Of a stretch of 64,000 nucleotides of DNA, positions 7,913 to 17,279 are shown piece after piece. Every line of letters starts with the position of its first letter. Positions within the stretch are counted from its first letter, which is position 1. The notes beneath the pieces were generated by a model that was not told where the DNA came from, did no database searches, and worked only from the letters and a program-made list of their open reading frames with translations. A program made the translations under genes and the position numbers. Location of the stretch: positions 80,034 to 144,033 of the forward strand of contig SVTY01000002.1 of the NCBI GenBank assembly GCA_015063535.1, in the 5' to 3' direction. Origin of the DNA: Oscillospiraceae bacterium. GTDB lineage: Bacteria > Bacillota > Clostridia > Oscillospirales > CAG-272.

Positions 7913-8659
7913 ATGTTTGCCATTTACAAAAAGGAGCTTCGCTCCTACTTTATCAACGCCATCGGCTATGTTTATGTAGGCGTGTTTTTGGCGGCGGCGG
8001 CGCTGATGTGCTGCTATACTACCCTTGGCTCTCGAAGCTATGATACGGGTAGCTATTTTACCATGCTGATCTTTTCCTTTATTATTTTGATTCCTTTGCT
8101 GACGATGAAGCTGTTTGCCGAGGAAAAGAAGCTTCGTACCGAGCAGTTGCTTCTGACCGCTCCCGTTTCAGTCTGGGGCATGGTCATGGGTAAGTTTTTG
8201 GCGGCGGTTACTCTGTTTGTGGGAACGACACTGGTCTCTTGCATCAACTTTTTCCCGCTGTACAGCTATGCTAACACCGAACGGCTTGCCGATGAATATG
8301 GCGTGACTCATATCGGTCCCGTAACGGCGGAGATCATTTCCTGTCTGGTAGGCGTGATCCTCATCGGTATTGCTTTTGTCGCCATCGGTCTGTTTGTTTC
8401 GTCTCTGTGCGAGAATCAGCTGGCGGCGGCGGTCATTACCGTGGCGATCATTTTGGTCATGCTGATCTTGGATATGGTGAATCAGTATATCAATGTATAT
8501 GCCATTCGCTTTGTAATCAGCTGGATCTCGATCATGAGCCGTTTTTCGAACTTTACCACGGGCATTCTGGACTTTTCGTCCATCCTGTATTATCTGTCCA
8601 TTTCGGGCGTATTTCTCCTGCTTACGGTGCGTGTCTATGACAAGCGCCGTTGGGGTTGA
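7913..8659 (+). CDS. ABC-2 type permease (GldF-like)
   Basis: 248 residues, six hydrophobic segments. It starts MFAIYKKELRSYFINAIGYV, the usual ABC-2 permease entry with KEL before the first membrane helix, and includes LFAEEKKLRTEQLLLTAPVS between helices 2 and 3, characteristic of GldF/NosY-like permeases. GGAGGGAGAAGG precedes the ATG. It pairs with the upstream ATPase. Its stop TGA overlaps a possible ATG at 8659 of the next gene. Confidence 0.87.
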   Translation: MFAIYKKELRSYFINAIGYVYVGVFLAAAALMCCYTTLGSRSYDTGSYFTMLIFSFIILIPLLTMKLFAEEKKLRTEQLLLTAPVSVWGMVMGKFLAAVTLFVGTTLVSCINFFPLYSYANTERLADEYGVTHIGPVTAEIISCLVGVILIGIAFVAIGLFVSSLCENQLAAAVITVAIILVMLILDMVNQYINVYAIRFVISWISIMSRFSNFTTGILDFSSILYYLSISGVFLLLTVRVYDKRRWG

Positions 8660-8679
8660 TGAAAGAGAGGAAACCGAAG

Positions 8680-10344
8680 ATGAAACTGAAATCGGCAACC
8701 AGCCGCAAGCTCCGTTACGGCGGAGTTACGGCGATCCTGACGGCGTGCATCATTGCCGTTGTGATTATCGTCAATGTGATCTTTTCGGCTTTGGCACAAA
8801 AACTTCTTTGGTATGCGGATCTGACACCTGAGATGATGTTCACACTCTCGGATAATGCCATTGACCTTCTGGAAAACGGCGATCCCGAGTTTGAGGATAG
8901 CACGTCTCCCATCGAAATGGTGGACAAGCTCCGTGCTGAGAATCCGGATGAGGATCTTATGATCCGCATCATTTTCTGCGATGACCCCGATGCTTGGACC
9001 GAAAATACCTCCATGCGCTATGTGTATGAGACGGCAAAGCAGATGGAAGATGCGTTTCCCGATCACATTCGGGTGGAAAACGTCAACATCATTTGGAATC
9101 CTTCTGCGGTCAGCGGATATGCGGGAGTGACCACCACCAGCGTGGTAGTGGAGTTCGGAACCGAATATCGGGTTCGTTCGCTGAATCAATTCTATGTATA
9201 CAATACCGAGGATACCACCGAAGCTCCTTGGGCATATAACGGCGAAAAGATTTTGGCATCTGCCATTCTTGCCGTGACCCGTGCGGTATCTCCCATTGCC
9301 TGCTTTACCACCAACCATGACGAGGCACTGTACGACCCCGAGCTGGCACTGACTTTGGAAATTGCGGGCTTCCGTGTGCAGACCATTAATTTGGCAACCG
9401 ATGAGATCCCTGCCAACTGTCGGCTGATGGTGGTGTATAACCCTATGAAGGACTTTATGGTATCTGACGGAGGGATCACATCGGATATTGACGAGATCGA
9501 AAAGCTGGATGCCTTTTTGGACGGCACAAACTCTATGATGGTGTTCATGTCTCCTACGTTGACCAAGCCTCTGACCAATTTTGAGGAATTTCTTGCCGAA
9601 TGGGGTATTTCCTACGATCGCTATGAGGAGGACGGACAGGTTCATCCCCATATTGTACAGGACACCTCTCAGTCTCTCACGGTAGACGGTCATACCGTCA
9701 AGGCGGAGTATGAGACGCAGGGAACGGGCGGAAGCCTGACCAAGGATTTGCGGGCACGCTCCTCTACGCCTCCCGCCGTGATCTTCAAGAACGCCATGAC
9801 CATCTCGTATTCCGATCAGTATTCGCCGGCTCACTACACCGATGAGGAGGATGAAAGCATCTCCTTTGATTACGGTGCCTACGGCGTGGACGGTACCTAC
9901 CGTTCGATTTACGACGTGTTTGTAACAAGTGATAATGCCGTGGCAAATGCCAACGGAAAGGTTGTGGAAAAGGCGACTGCACAGAATCCGCTGAAGCTGA
10001 TGACCGTGACGGTGGAGAATCGAAACGTCAGTGAGGACAACTACGGATATTCCTCTGTTAACGAGGCATCCTATGTGATCGCCTGCGGCTCTCCCGAATT
10101 CGCCGCTCAGAGCTTCCTGCAATCCAATGCCTACGGCAACGGTGCCTTTTTGGAGTATGCGCTGCGGATCATCGGGCAGGAGCCTGTGCCGGTCGGCTTG
10201 ACCTTCAAGCCCTTTGGCGATTACACCATTGATACCGTCACCACCGCCGAGGCGACCCAGTACACGGTCGTGCTGACCGTGGTTCCCGCCGTGCTGGCAC
10301 TGGGCGTGGGTATTGTGGTGATCGTTAGGAGAAAGAACAGATGA
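8680..10344 (+). CDS. GldG-family ABC transport auxiliary protein
   Basis: 554 residues from ATG 8680 with GAGAGGAAA upstream; ATG 8659, which overlaps the preceding stop, is also possible. One N-terminal TM (about residues 14-37, ILTACIIAVVIIVNVIFSAL), a large extracytoplasmic domain and one C-terminal TM (about 528-549) before an RRKNR tail. The extracytoplasmic part resembles the GldG/IFT52-like domain of 'ABC-type uncharacterised transport' proteins (NPDEDLMIRIIFCDDPDAW, then AVSPIACFTTNHDE). In Bacteroidetes GldAFG supports gliding; in Clostridia the role is unknown. It overlaps the next gene by four bases (ATGA). Confidence 0.82.
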   Translation: MKLKSATSRKLRYGGVTAILTACIIAVVIIVNVIFSALAQKLLWYADLTPEMMFTLSDNAIDLLENGDPEFEDSTSPIEMVDKLRAENPDEDLMIRIIFCDDPDAWTENTSMRYVYETAKQMEDAFPDHIRVENVNIIWNPSAVSGYAGVTTTSVVVEFGTEYRVRSLNQFYVYNTEDTTEAPWAYNGEKILASAILAVTRAVSPIACFTTNHDEALYDPELALTLEIAGFRVQTINLATDEIPANCRLMVVYNPMKDFMVSDGGITSDIDEIEKLDAFLDGTNSMMVFMSPTLTKPLTNFEEFLAEWGISYDRYEEDGQVHPHIVQDTSQSLTVDGHTVKAEYETQGTGGSLTKDLRARSSTPPAVIFKNAMTISYSDQYSPAHYTDEEDESISFDYGAYGVDGTYRSIYDVFVTSDNAVANANGKVVEKATAQNPLKLMTVTVENRNVSEDNYGYSSVNEASYVIACGSPEFAAQSFLQSNAYGNGAFLEYALRIIGQEPVPVGLTFKPFGDYTIDTVTTAEATQYTVVLTVVPAVLALGVGIVVIVRRKNR

Positions 10345-12626
10345 GCATTGCGGAAAAGAAAAAGCAGACCCTGATGAAGCGCCGTATGTGGGCGATCATC
10401 ATTTCCGCCATTGTCATCATAGCCCTTGCCATTGCGTTGGTTTTTATCCTTGACTATGTCAAGACATTGACCTTTGAGGATGTGGACGGAACGGTCTATT
10501 ACATTCGAGAAAGGGATGATGTATGGGGCATGTACGACAAGGCGAAGGATCCGGTTCCTACCGAGCCGGAGCATGGGTATTATGTGACGGTTGCCGGAAC
10601 CTTGGTCGATGTGGATCCCGAGACGGGAGAATATACGGTCATTGCCGTGGTGGATACCGAAGGGAACGAGGTGGTCGGATTCAATTCCCGTATTCTGATG
10701 TTCCCGCATATAGAAAAGAAGAATATTCTGTCCTTGGAGGTGCATAACTCCCATGGAACCTATTCCTTTTTGCGGATCAACGAAGAGGGAGAGCTGGACA
10801 TTGAAGGAGACTTTATCATTGCTTCTTCTCCCATGACACCCTACGATCAGGAAAAATTTGCCTCCTTGTATGTCGGTGCCGGATACACAATATCTATTCT
10901 CAAGCTACAGGATCCGATCAAGGATGACGACGGTGAATTTACCGAATACGGACTGGCTCCTCAGACCCGTGTACGAACCACCGACGAGGCAGGCGAGGAG
11001 CTGGAGACGCCCGAGGAATACCTGTATGAGCCGGCATATTATATCATTACCGACGGCTCGGGCAACCGCCACAAGGTCATTATCGGCGACAAGCTGGTGA
11101 CAGGCGGCGGATATTACGCCCAATATGTGGATATCAGCGGTGAGAGCGAGGTCAAGCGGGATGCGGTGTATGTGCTGGATGCCGATACGGGCAACAGCCT
11201 GACCTGTCCTGTGGAGGACTATGTAACGCCGACGCTGACCTATCCCATGACTATGACCGACTACTTTGATGTGGAGAATTTCACTATCTCCCGTCTAAAG
11301 GACAGTGTCTTGCCCGGACAGAAGGAGCTGTATGAGAAGATCATTTCCTTCTCGTATGTGGATCTGGCTGAGCGGGAAAATACCATTGCGCAGACCATGC
11401 CCTATGTATTTGACATTGAGCTGGACGGCTATATGCCGGGAGATACCGCCATAGATGCCTGCTTGCAAAATATATATACTCCCTCCTTTGCGGGCGTCAA
11501 GAAGCTGTCTCCCTCCGATGTGGATTTGGCGGAGTACGGCTTGTATGCCCCCGAGGTGAATGAGGACGGAGAGCCTGTGACCGACAAGGACGGCAATCCC
11601 GTTTATACGCCCTATGCGGCATATGCCATTTCCTTTGAATATGATGTTTTGGATGATAACAAGCAAAAGGCGGGAACCATCCATCAGATGATCCTCATCA
11701 GCGAGAAGAACGAGGATGGCAATTATTACGCCTATACAGCGGTCAGCACGGTGACTGAGGATGAGAACGGCGAGAAGAAGATCGATCTGAGCTATACCTA
11801 CGATATGATCGTAGAGGTAGAGGGACACACCTTCACTTTCCTGGAGTGGGAGCGCTATGATTGGATCGACGCGAGCTATATCGGCGCGGGTATTGCTTAT
11901 GTAAAAAAGATCACGCTGGATTCTCCGAATTATCAAGCGACCTTTGAGGTGGATGACTCGCTCTTTACCATGACTGAAGATGGAATTGATTCCGGCAATC
12001 TGTTTGTTCACGCCTCCGATTCCAACGGAAATCAAATTGATTCCTTTGGGAAAATGACGGTGGTGGATGTCAACAATTTTATCTGGGAGATCACTACCTC
12101 CGAGATCAAGGTATACGATAAATCGGGAACCGAACGGAAAATGGCGGAGGGTGTGCCCTATTACGACTACAACAAGCTTGGCAGACAGGTTCGCTGTCGG
12201 AATGGGTATATCGACGGAGTGGAGTATGATGTGGAGGTCAAGGCGGATGAGATCCGTATTTTGTCCAACGAGGGTGCGCTGATGCAGACCATCGTGCGGT
12301 ATGACAGCAGTTTGTTCCGCAGCTTCTATGCGACACTGATCTACGCAACCATCGTTGACTCTTATGAGATGACCAAGGAGGAAGAGGCGGCACTCATTGC
12401 CGATCCCTCCAAGCACATTCTTACCATGACCATTACCACCGAGGATGCCGACGGAACGACCAAGACAACGACCTATTCCTTCTATTGGCTGTCCTCCCGA
12501 AAGGCATATATCACCATCAACGGAAATGGTGGCTTTTATGTGCAAAAGGCACGGGTGGATAAGTTTATCTCCGATGCGCAACGGTTCTTCGCTTATGAGG
12601 TGATCGAGCCGACAAGCAAGACCTGA
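10341..12626 (+). CDS. DUF4340 membrane-anchored protein
   Basis: 761 residues. One N-terminal TM (about 15-36, AIIISAIVIIALAIALVFIL), with the rest extracytoplasmic. Two DUF4340-like units are suggested by repeated YGL-x-P segments (EYGLAPQTRVRTT near residue 207 and AEYGLYAPEVNEDG near 395), each followed by beta-rich sequence. DUF4340 proteins regularly follow GldG genes. The four-base ATGA overlap with the GldG gene suggests coupled translation and a stable complex on the outer face of the membrane. The substrate is unknown. Two terminator hairpins follow. Confidence 0.82.
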   Translation: MSIAEKKKQTLMKRRMWAIIISAIVIIALAIALVFILDYVKTLTFEDVDGTVYYIRERDDVWGMYDKAKDPVPTEPEHGYYVTVAGTLVDVDPETGEYTVIAVVDTEGNEVVGFNSRILMFPHIEKKNILSLEVHNSHGTYSFLRINEEGELDIEGDFIIASSPMTPYDQEKFASLYVGAGYTISILKLQDPIKDDDGEFTEYGLAPQTRVRTTDEAGEELETPEEYLYEPAYYIITDGSGNRHKVIIGDKLVTGGGYYAQYVDISGESEVKRDAVYVLDADTGNSLTCPVEDYVTPTLTYPMTMTDYFDVENFTISRLKDSVLPGQKELYEKIISFSYVDLAERENTIAQTMPYVFDIELDGYMPGDTAIDACLQNIYTPSFAGVKKLSPSDVDLAEYGLYAPEVNEDGEPVTDKDGNPVYTPYAAYAISFEYDVLDDNKQKAGTIHQMILISEKNEDGNYYAYTAVSTVTEDENGEKKIDLSYTYDMIVEVEGHTFTFLEWERYDWIDASYIGAGIAYVKKITLDSPNYQATFEVDDSLFTMTEDGIDSGNLFVHASDSNGNQIDSFGKMTVVDVNNFIWEITTSEIKVYDKSGTERKMAEGVPYYDYNKLGRQVRCRNGYIDGVEYDVEVKADEIRILSNEGALMQTIVRYDSSLFRSFYATLIYATIVDSYEMTKEEEAALIADPSKHILTMTITTEDADGTTKTTTYSFYWLSSRKAYITINGNGGFYVQKARVDKFISDAQRFFAYEVIEPTSKT

Positions 12627-12633
12627 TACAACA

Positions 12634-12660
12634 AAGGCTCCTGCCAACGGCAGGAGCCTT
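12634..12660 (+). terminator. Hairpin after the DUF4340 gene
   Basis: AAGGCTCCTGCC-aac-GGCAGGAGCCTT, a 12-bp perfect stem without a T-run. It probably protects the 3' end or assists the next terminator. Confidence 0.7.
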
Positions 12661-12668
12661 CGACAAAG

Positions 12669-12697
12669 AAGCCGCCGAGGATTCCTCGGCGGCTTTT
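12669..12697. terminator. Shared terminator between the DUF4340 gene and mscS
   Basis: AAGCCGCCGAGG-att-CCTCGGCGGCTT followed by TT and CTG. It lies between convergent genes and can serve both strands. Confidence 0.85.
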
Positions 12698-12707
12698 CTG
12701 ATCTTTT

Positions 12708-13517
12708 TTATTTGTTTTTGACATTGACATCCAGCTGGTTGAAGGGGATCTCAATGCCCTCTGCCTTGAAGCGGTTGTTTACAGCTTCCAAAATATCAAA
12801 GTTTACTGCCCAATAATCTCCGCTGTTCACCCAAACACGCAGGACGAAATCAAGAGAGCTTGCGTTTTGCTTTGCCATACGGCAGAAGGGTGCAGGGTCC
12901 TTGAGCGCCTTTTCATGCTTTCCTGCCTCCTCCAACAGAATGGTCTTAACCTTTTCTACATCGGTACCGTATGCCACACTAAAGGTAAAGTCCACACGGC
13001 GGGTATCATGTACCGAGTAGTTGACTACCTTGTCGTTCATCAGAGAGCCGTTGGGGATGGTGACCGACTTGTTGTCACCGGTCTTAAGGGTCGTGTAAAA
13101 AATACCGATATCCGTGACCGTTCCGGAAAATCCGCCGGCATCAATGAAATCATCCAGCTTGAAGGGGCGGAAGATCAGGATCATAATGCCACCTGCCAGA
13201 TTGCTCAGGGAGCCTTGGAGGGCAAGACCTACGGCAACGCCGGCAGAAGCAATCACGGCAACCACCGAAGCGGTGGGAACGCCGAGAATGGCGATGATCG
13301 TGACGATCAAAAGGACATTCAGCACAATGCCGATGAAGTTGACCAAGAAGCGATGAACAGTGGGGTCTTCGTGCTTTCCAAGCTTTCTCTTTCTCAGGAT
13401 CTTCTTGATGAGCTTGATCAAGAGGGAGCCGATGACAAGAACGAGGATGGCGGCAATGAGCTTTCCGCCGAAGCTGGTGCCGATCTCGACCAGCTTGTTT
13501 ACAAAGGTTTCAAACAT
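12708..13517 (-). CDS. mscS: Small-conductance mechanosensitive channel (MscS family)
   Basis: 269 residues, typical of minimal MscS. Three N-terminal TM segments (about 15-35, 60-85, 88-115); the pore helix is the glycine/alanine-rich SAGVAVGLALQGSLSNLAGG, followed by the RPFKLDDFI entry to the cytoplasmic beta domain. It opens under membrane tension to release solutes on osmotic downshock. It has its own promoter at 13554-13582 and a shared terminator with the opposite operon. Confidence 0.93.
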   Translation of the reverse strand: MFETFVNKLVEIGTSFGGKLIAAILVLVIGSLLIKLIKKILRKRKLGKHEDPTVHRFLVNFIGIVLNVLLIVTIIAILGVPTASVVAVIASAGVAVGLALQGSLSNLAGGIMILIFRPFKLDDFIDAGGFSGTVTDIGIFYTTLKTGDNKSVTIPNGSLMNDKVVNYSVHDTRRVDFTFSVAYGTDVEKVKTILLEEAGKHEKALKDPAPFCRMAKQNASSLDFVLRVWVNSGDYWAVNFDILEAVNNRFKAEGIEIPFNQLDVNVKNK

Positions 13518-13553
13518 ATTTTTTCTCCTTTTTCTTTTTTATTTTTATAATTT

Positions 13554-13582
13554 ATTATATCATAAAACCCGTTGGATGTAAA
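13554..13582 (-). promoter_or_regulatory. Promoter of mscS
   Basis: On the minus strand, TTTACA (13582-13577) and TATAAT (13559-13554) with a 17-bp spacer; GGAGAAAAA lies before the start codon. Confidence 0.85.
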
Positions 13583-13622
13583 GAGGATTTTTTAACAAGT
13601 TTTAAAAATTTGACCCGTTTGA

Positions 13623-14120
13623 TCAAAATTTGTCGAGCAGCGGTGCCAGATTGATGACCCGCAAGCCTTGGTTTTTGGCATACCGCAGTGTGTAGGCAGT
13701 TCCGCCCTTGTCCGAGGTGCAAAAGCCCACACAGACCTGACTGCCGTCCACCATGAACCGATTGCGCTCATGCATACAGCCCGAGGTATAGCTCTCCCGC
13801 AGAACGATTATTTTGTCCGCACGCTCAAGGATCTCCCGATAGGTCTGTTGCGCAAGCTCACTCCAGCCGGTTTCCTGCCCACGACAGGGAAGGCAAAGCT
13901 CCAATCGGAGTTGGGGATTGCGGGTGCGAAAATCCAAAACCTTCAGTGCCGCCAGCGTATCGAAGCCCAAGGCTCCGCCGGTGCGGAAGGTTGTGACCTG
14001 TCCTTTGATCAGCGATGCGACCGTGCGATCCAGCAAAGCGGAGAGCGCAGGTAGCTGCTCATTGGGTAGGGTTCGGTGACCGGTAAAGCAGCAGGTATAG
14101 GGAGGTTGGGAAGCATTCAT
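13623..14120 (-). CDS. SLOG/DUF1273 (YpsA-like) protein
   Basis: 165 residues. It contains CCFTGHR near the N-terminus, a RTGGALGFDTLAA glycine loop around residue 47 and a DKIIVLRESYTSGCMHERNRFMVD segment, the layout of SLOG Rossmann proteins of the YpsA/DUF1273 group, which are thought to bind nucleotides or nucleotide derivatives. In B. subtilis, YpsA affects cell division when overexpressed. The gene is a stand-alone unit with its own perfect promoter; there is no partner gene to suggest a ligand. Confidence 0.78.
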   Translation of the reverse strand: MNASQPPYTCCFTGHRTLPNEQLPALSALLDRTVASLIKGQVTTFRTGGALGFDTLAALKVLDFRTRNPQLRLELCLPCRGQETGWSELAQQTYREILERADKIIVLRESYTSGCMHERNRFMVDGSQVCVGFCTSDKGGTAYTLRYAKNQGLRVINLAPLLDKF

Positions 14121-14152
14121 GGAAGCACCGTCCTTGATCTTTTTTCAAATTC

Positions 14153-14181
14153 ATTATACGCCTTTTTGAGGAGCTTGTCAA
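14153..14181 (-). promoter_or_regulatory. Consensus promoter of the SLOG gene
   Basis: Minus-strand TTGACA (14181-14176) and TATAAT (14158-14153), 17-bp spacer: a perfect consensus. Confidence 0.9.
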
Positions 14182-14320
14182 GAACTTTGCGGGAATTGTC
14201 GGGAATGAGGGGCGAATTTTCTTTCAAAATACCCAAAAAGCAGTCATAAAATCCACCGCCTGCCGATACAATGGTGGTGAGAGAATTTTGAAGAAACTTG
14301 TGTTTGGAGGATGCTGGGAA

Positions 14321-15658
14321 ATGAAGAAAATGAAGCGCAGAAATCAAAGGAATCGAAGAAATCCCGTCCTGTTTTCGTTCGGCTTTTTGTTTTTGGTGAT
14401 CGCCGCCACCTCTGCCGCCTCGGTTTCGGTCTTTGCTGAGCCCGAATCGCCTGCGGTAGTCTCGCCCGCTCTGTACGTGCTGGCGGAGGAAAACAGCATG
14501 GCGATGGCAGGGCTGAAGGGAGGGAGTATTGAATTTGAGGCGGACGATTTTGCCAGAGCGGTCAATCTGTCGAAGGTGGAGTCCATTACCGTGACCAAAG
14601 CTCCTCCCATTACTGACGGAGAATTGCGAGTGGGCGGTACGGTAGTGACCGGCGGGCAAACGGTCAGCGGTGCCAATCTGTCTCTGATGAGCTATACCGC
14701 CAAGAATGAAAGCCTGACTACCTCTTCCTTCCGTTTTCGGGTCGGAGACTCCCCCTTGGAGCTGACCTGCAAGCTGTATCTGCTGGATAAGGTCAATTAC
14801 AGCCCTACGCTCAGCATGGTTCCCAAGACCTCCTTGGAGGTCAGCACCCACCGAAACATCACGCTGTACGGCACCTTGCCCTGTCATGATCCCGACGGAG
14901 ATGAGACGATCATTGAGATCGTTTCCTATCCCGAAACGGGCTTGCTGAGACTGACCGATCGCACCACGGGTGCCTATACCTTTACCCCCGGAGAAAATTA
15001 CACGGGAAAGGATTCCTTTACCTATGTGGCAAGAGATCTGTACGGCAATTACAGTGCCGCCGCTACCGTTTCTTTGACTGTGATGAAGCCCACCACATCG
15101 GTGGTGTATGCCGACATGGAGGATTCTCCCTCCTACAATGCGGCACTGACGATGACCGAGGCAGGAGTCATGAGCGGTACGCAGGTAGGAAGCAATACCT
15201 ATTTTTATCCTACCCGCACCGTCAGCCGAGGGGAATTTACGGTCATGGCGATGCATACCCTGGGGATCAGCGAGGTTGCTGATGCGGAGCGGACGGTCTT
15301 TGCGGACGACAAAGACATTCCTTCGGGAATCAAGGGATATATTGCCACGGCGTATGAGCTTGGCTATATTCAAGGCGAGATCAACGAGAACGGACAACGT
15401 TGCTTTTACCCCAATCGAGAGATCACTCGGGCAGAGGCGGCGGTCATGATCGGAAACATGATCAATGCGGCAACACCCACCGCTACCCCGAGCTTTTCGG
15501 ACTCGGCGGAGATCCCCGCATGGGCGGCATCCTCTCTGTATTCCCTGAACTCCATGGGAATCATGACCGCCGCTGACGGAAGCATTGAACCCTCTGCCAC
15601 TGTGACAAGAGGAGATGCGGCAGAAATTCTGTCTGCCCTGTTGGTTACGCTGGAATAA
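14321..15658 (+). CDS. Secreted S-layer homology (SLH) protein with a cadherin-like domain
   Basis: 445 residues from ATG 14321, which has GGAGG ten bases upstream (an in-frame TTG at 14288 would add 11 residues). A signal peptide with an Arg-rich n-region ends around residue 40 (SVSVFA/EPES). The middle, about 165-265, is an Ig/cadherin-like domain (HDPDGDETIIEI, TPGENYTGKDSFTYVARD). The last 180 residues hold three SLH repeats with the TRAEAAVMI-type helix (SRGEFTVMAM, TRAEAAVMIG, TRGDAAEILS), which bind pyruvylated secondary wall polymer. It is therefore a cell-wall surface protein. A terminator follows. The ligand of the adhesive domain is unknown. Confidence 0.88.
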   Translation: MKKMKRRNQRNRRNPVLFSFGFLFLVIAATSAASVSVFAEPESPAVVSPALYVLAEENSMAMAGLKGGSIEFEADDFARAVNLSKVESITVTKAPPITDGELRVGGTVVTGGQTVSGANLSLMSYTAKNESLTTSSFRFRVGDSPLELTCKLYLLDKVNYSPTLSMVPKTSLEVSTHRNITLYGTLPCHDPDGDETIIEIVSYPETGLLRLTDRTTGAYTFTPGENYTGKDSFTYVARDLYGNYSAAATVSLTVMKPTTSVVYADMEDSPSYNAALTMTEAGVMSGTQVGSNTYFYPTRTVSRGEFTVMAMHTLGISEVADAERTVFADDKDIPSGIKGYIATAYELGYIQGEINENGQRCFYPNREITRAEAAVMIGNMINAATPTATPSFSDSAEIPAWAASSLYSLNSMGIMTAADGSIEPSATVTRGDAAEILSALLVTLE

Positions 15659-15663
15659 AAAGA

Positions 15664-15691
15664 AAGCCGACTGTAAAAGGTCGGCTTTTTT
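15664..15691. terminator. Shared terminator between the SLH gene and livF
   Basis: AAGCCGAC-tgtaaaag-GTCGGCTT followed by TTTT; convergent genes end on both sides. Confidence 0.85.
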
Positions 15692-15699
15692 GCGGGAAT

Positions 15700-16416
15700 T
15701 TACTCTCCCAAATATGCTTTTTTGATCCGTTCGTCGTTGATGAGGTCGGCGGCGTTTCCTTCTGCCGAGATCGAGCCGGTCTCCAGCACATACACACGGT
15801 CGGAGATGGTCATTGCCTTCTTGGCGTTTTGCTCTACCAGCAGAACGGTCTTTCCTGCCTTGCGGAAGGATTGGATGATCTCAAAGATCTCCGAAACCAG
15901 CAGAGGGGACAGACCCATAGAGGGCTCATCCATGACGATCATCTGAGGATCGGACAGCAACGCTCTTCCCATGGCAAGCATCTGCTGCTCACCGCCCGAA
16001 AGCGTTCCCGCCTGCTGCTTTCTGCGCTCCTTCAGACGGGGGAACTGATCGAATACTTGTTCCATCTGCTCATTGATCTTTGCCTTATCGCTTTGGGTAT
16101 AGGCACCGAGCAGAAGATTGTCATACACACTCAGATTCTGAAAAATACGCCGTCCCTCCGGAACGTGGGCAAGACCTAAGGACACGATCTTATGCGCCGG
16201 TACCTTGGTCAGATCCTGACCGTTGTACACGATCGAGCCGTGCCTGGGGTGGATCAGACCCGTGATCGTATGAAGGGTGGTGGTCTTTCCGGCACCGTTG
16301 GCACCGATCAGCGAGACGATCTCGCCGGGATTGACATGAAAGGAGATGCCCTTCAGCGCCTTGATGACACCGTAGTAGACCTCCAGATCTGTTACTTGAA
16401 GCAAGGGTTCAGACAT
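15700..16416 (-). CDS. livF: Branched-chain amino acid ABC transporter ATP-binding protein LivF
   Basis: 238 residues. Walker A GANGAGKTT around 36-44, signature LSGGEQQMLAMGRAL around 138-152, Walker B MIVMDEPSMGLSP. LivF-type ends (RVYVLETGSISAEG...IKKAYLGE) are present. It energises uptake of Leu/Ile/Val or related amides with LivG. Last gene of the minus-strand livKHMGF operon, 14 bases after livG. Confidence 0.93.
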   Translation of the reverse strand: MSEPLLQVTDLEVYYGVIKALKGISFHVNPGEIVSLIGANGAGKTTTLHTITGLIHPRHGSIVYNGQDLTKVPAHKIVSLGLAHVPEGRRIFQNLSVYDNLLLGAYTQSDKAKINEQMEQVFDQFPRLKERRKQQAGTLSGGEQQMLAMGRALLSDPQMIVMDEPSMGLSPLLVSEIFEIIQSFRKAGKTVLLVEQNAKKAMTISDRVYVLETGSISAEGNAADLINDERIKKAYLGE

Positions 16417-16430
16417 AATTGCCTCCTGTT

Positions 16431-17243
16431 TTATTCGCCGATATAGGCCTTGACGACCTCGGGATTGTTGAGAACCTCTGCCGTTTCTCCCTTGGCAAGC
16501 TCGGTTCCGAAGTTCAGAACGGTCAGCTTCTCGCAGATACCCGCCACCAGCCGCATATCGTGCTCGATCAGCAAAATGGTGATGCCGAATTTTTGGCGGA
16601 TAAAGGTGATAACATCCATCAGCTCTTGGGTCTCGTTGGGGTTCATACCTGCCGCAGGCTCATCCAACAGAAGCAGGGTCGGATTGGTTGCCATCGCACG
16701 GGCGATCTCCAGCTTTCTCTGCTTTCCGTAAGGGAGATTCTGCGCCAAGGTGTCGGCAAATTCCGCAAGACCAAAGACCTCCAACAGCTCTAGAGAACGG
16801 CGGCGGTATTCCGCCTCCGCCTTGAAATGGCGGGGGAGACGGAGCATGGATTGCAGCATATTGCAGGGGATCTGATTGCCAAAGCCGACCATAACATTTT
16901 CCAGTACGGTCAGATTGTTGAACAGTCGGATGTTCTGGAAGGTACGGGCGATCCCCGCACGGTTGATCTCCAACGGTGTTTTTCCCGTGAGGTCATTTCC
17001 GCAGAGGAAGAACCGTCCGGCAGTGGGCTTGTATACTCCCGTCAGCAGATTAAAGACAGTCGTCTTTCCCGCCCCGTTGGGGCCGATGAGTCCGTATAGC
17101 TCGCCTTGGGTGATGGTGAGGTTTACATCATCCACCGCCTTCAGACCGCCAAACTGGATACACAGGTGATCCGCCTTTAAAACGATAGGCTTGCCGTCGG
17201 CATTGGTCGGACAGCCATCGTATGTTTTTTCATTCAAGGACAT
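16431..17243 (-). CDS. livG: Branched-chain amino acid ABC transporter ATP-binding protein LivG
   Basis: 270 residues from the ATG at 17243, chosen because AGAAAGGAAC lies directly upstream; an in-frame ATG at 17270 would add nine residues. Walker A GPNGAGKTT, the LivG-specific insert after it (AGIARTFQNIRLFNNLTVLENV), Walker B LLLLDEPAAGMNP and terminal VVKAYIGE are all present. Second ATPase of the Liv importer. Confidence 0.92.
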   Translation of the reverse strand: MSLNEKTYDGCPTNADGKPIVLKADHLCIQFGGLKAVDDVNLTITQGELYGLIGPNGAGKTTVFNLLTGVYKPTAGRFFLCGNDLTGKTPLEINRAGIARTFQNIRLFNNLTVLENVMVGFGNQIPCNMLQSMLRLPRHFKAEAEYRRRSLELLEVFGLAEFADTLAQNLPYGKQRKLEIARAMATNPTLLLLDEPAAGMNPNETQELMDVITFIRQKFGITILLIEHDMRLVAGICEKLTVLNFGTELAKGETAEVLNNPEVVKAYIGE

Positions 17244-17279
17244 GGCAGAGTTCCTTTCTAAATTGTTCATTCTGTACCG

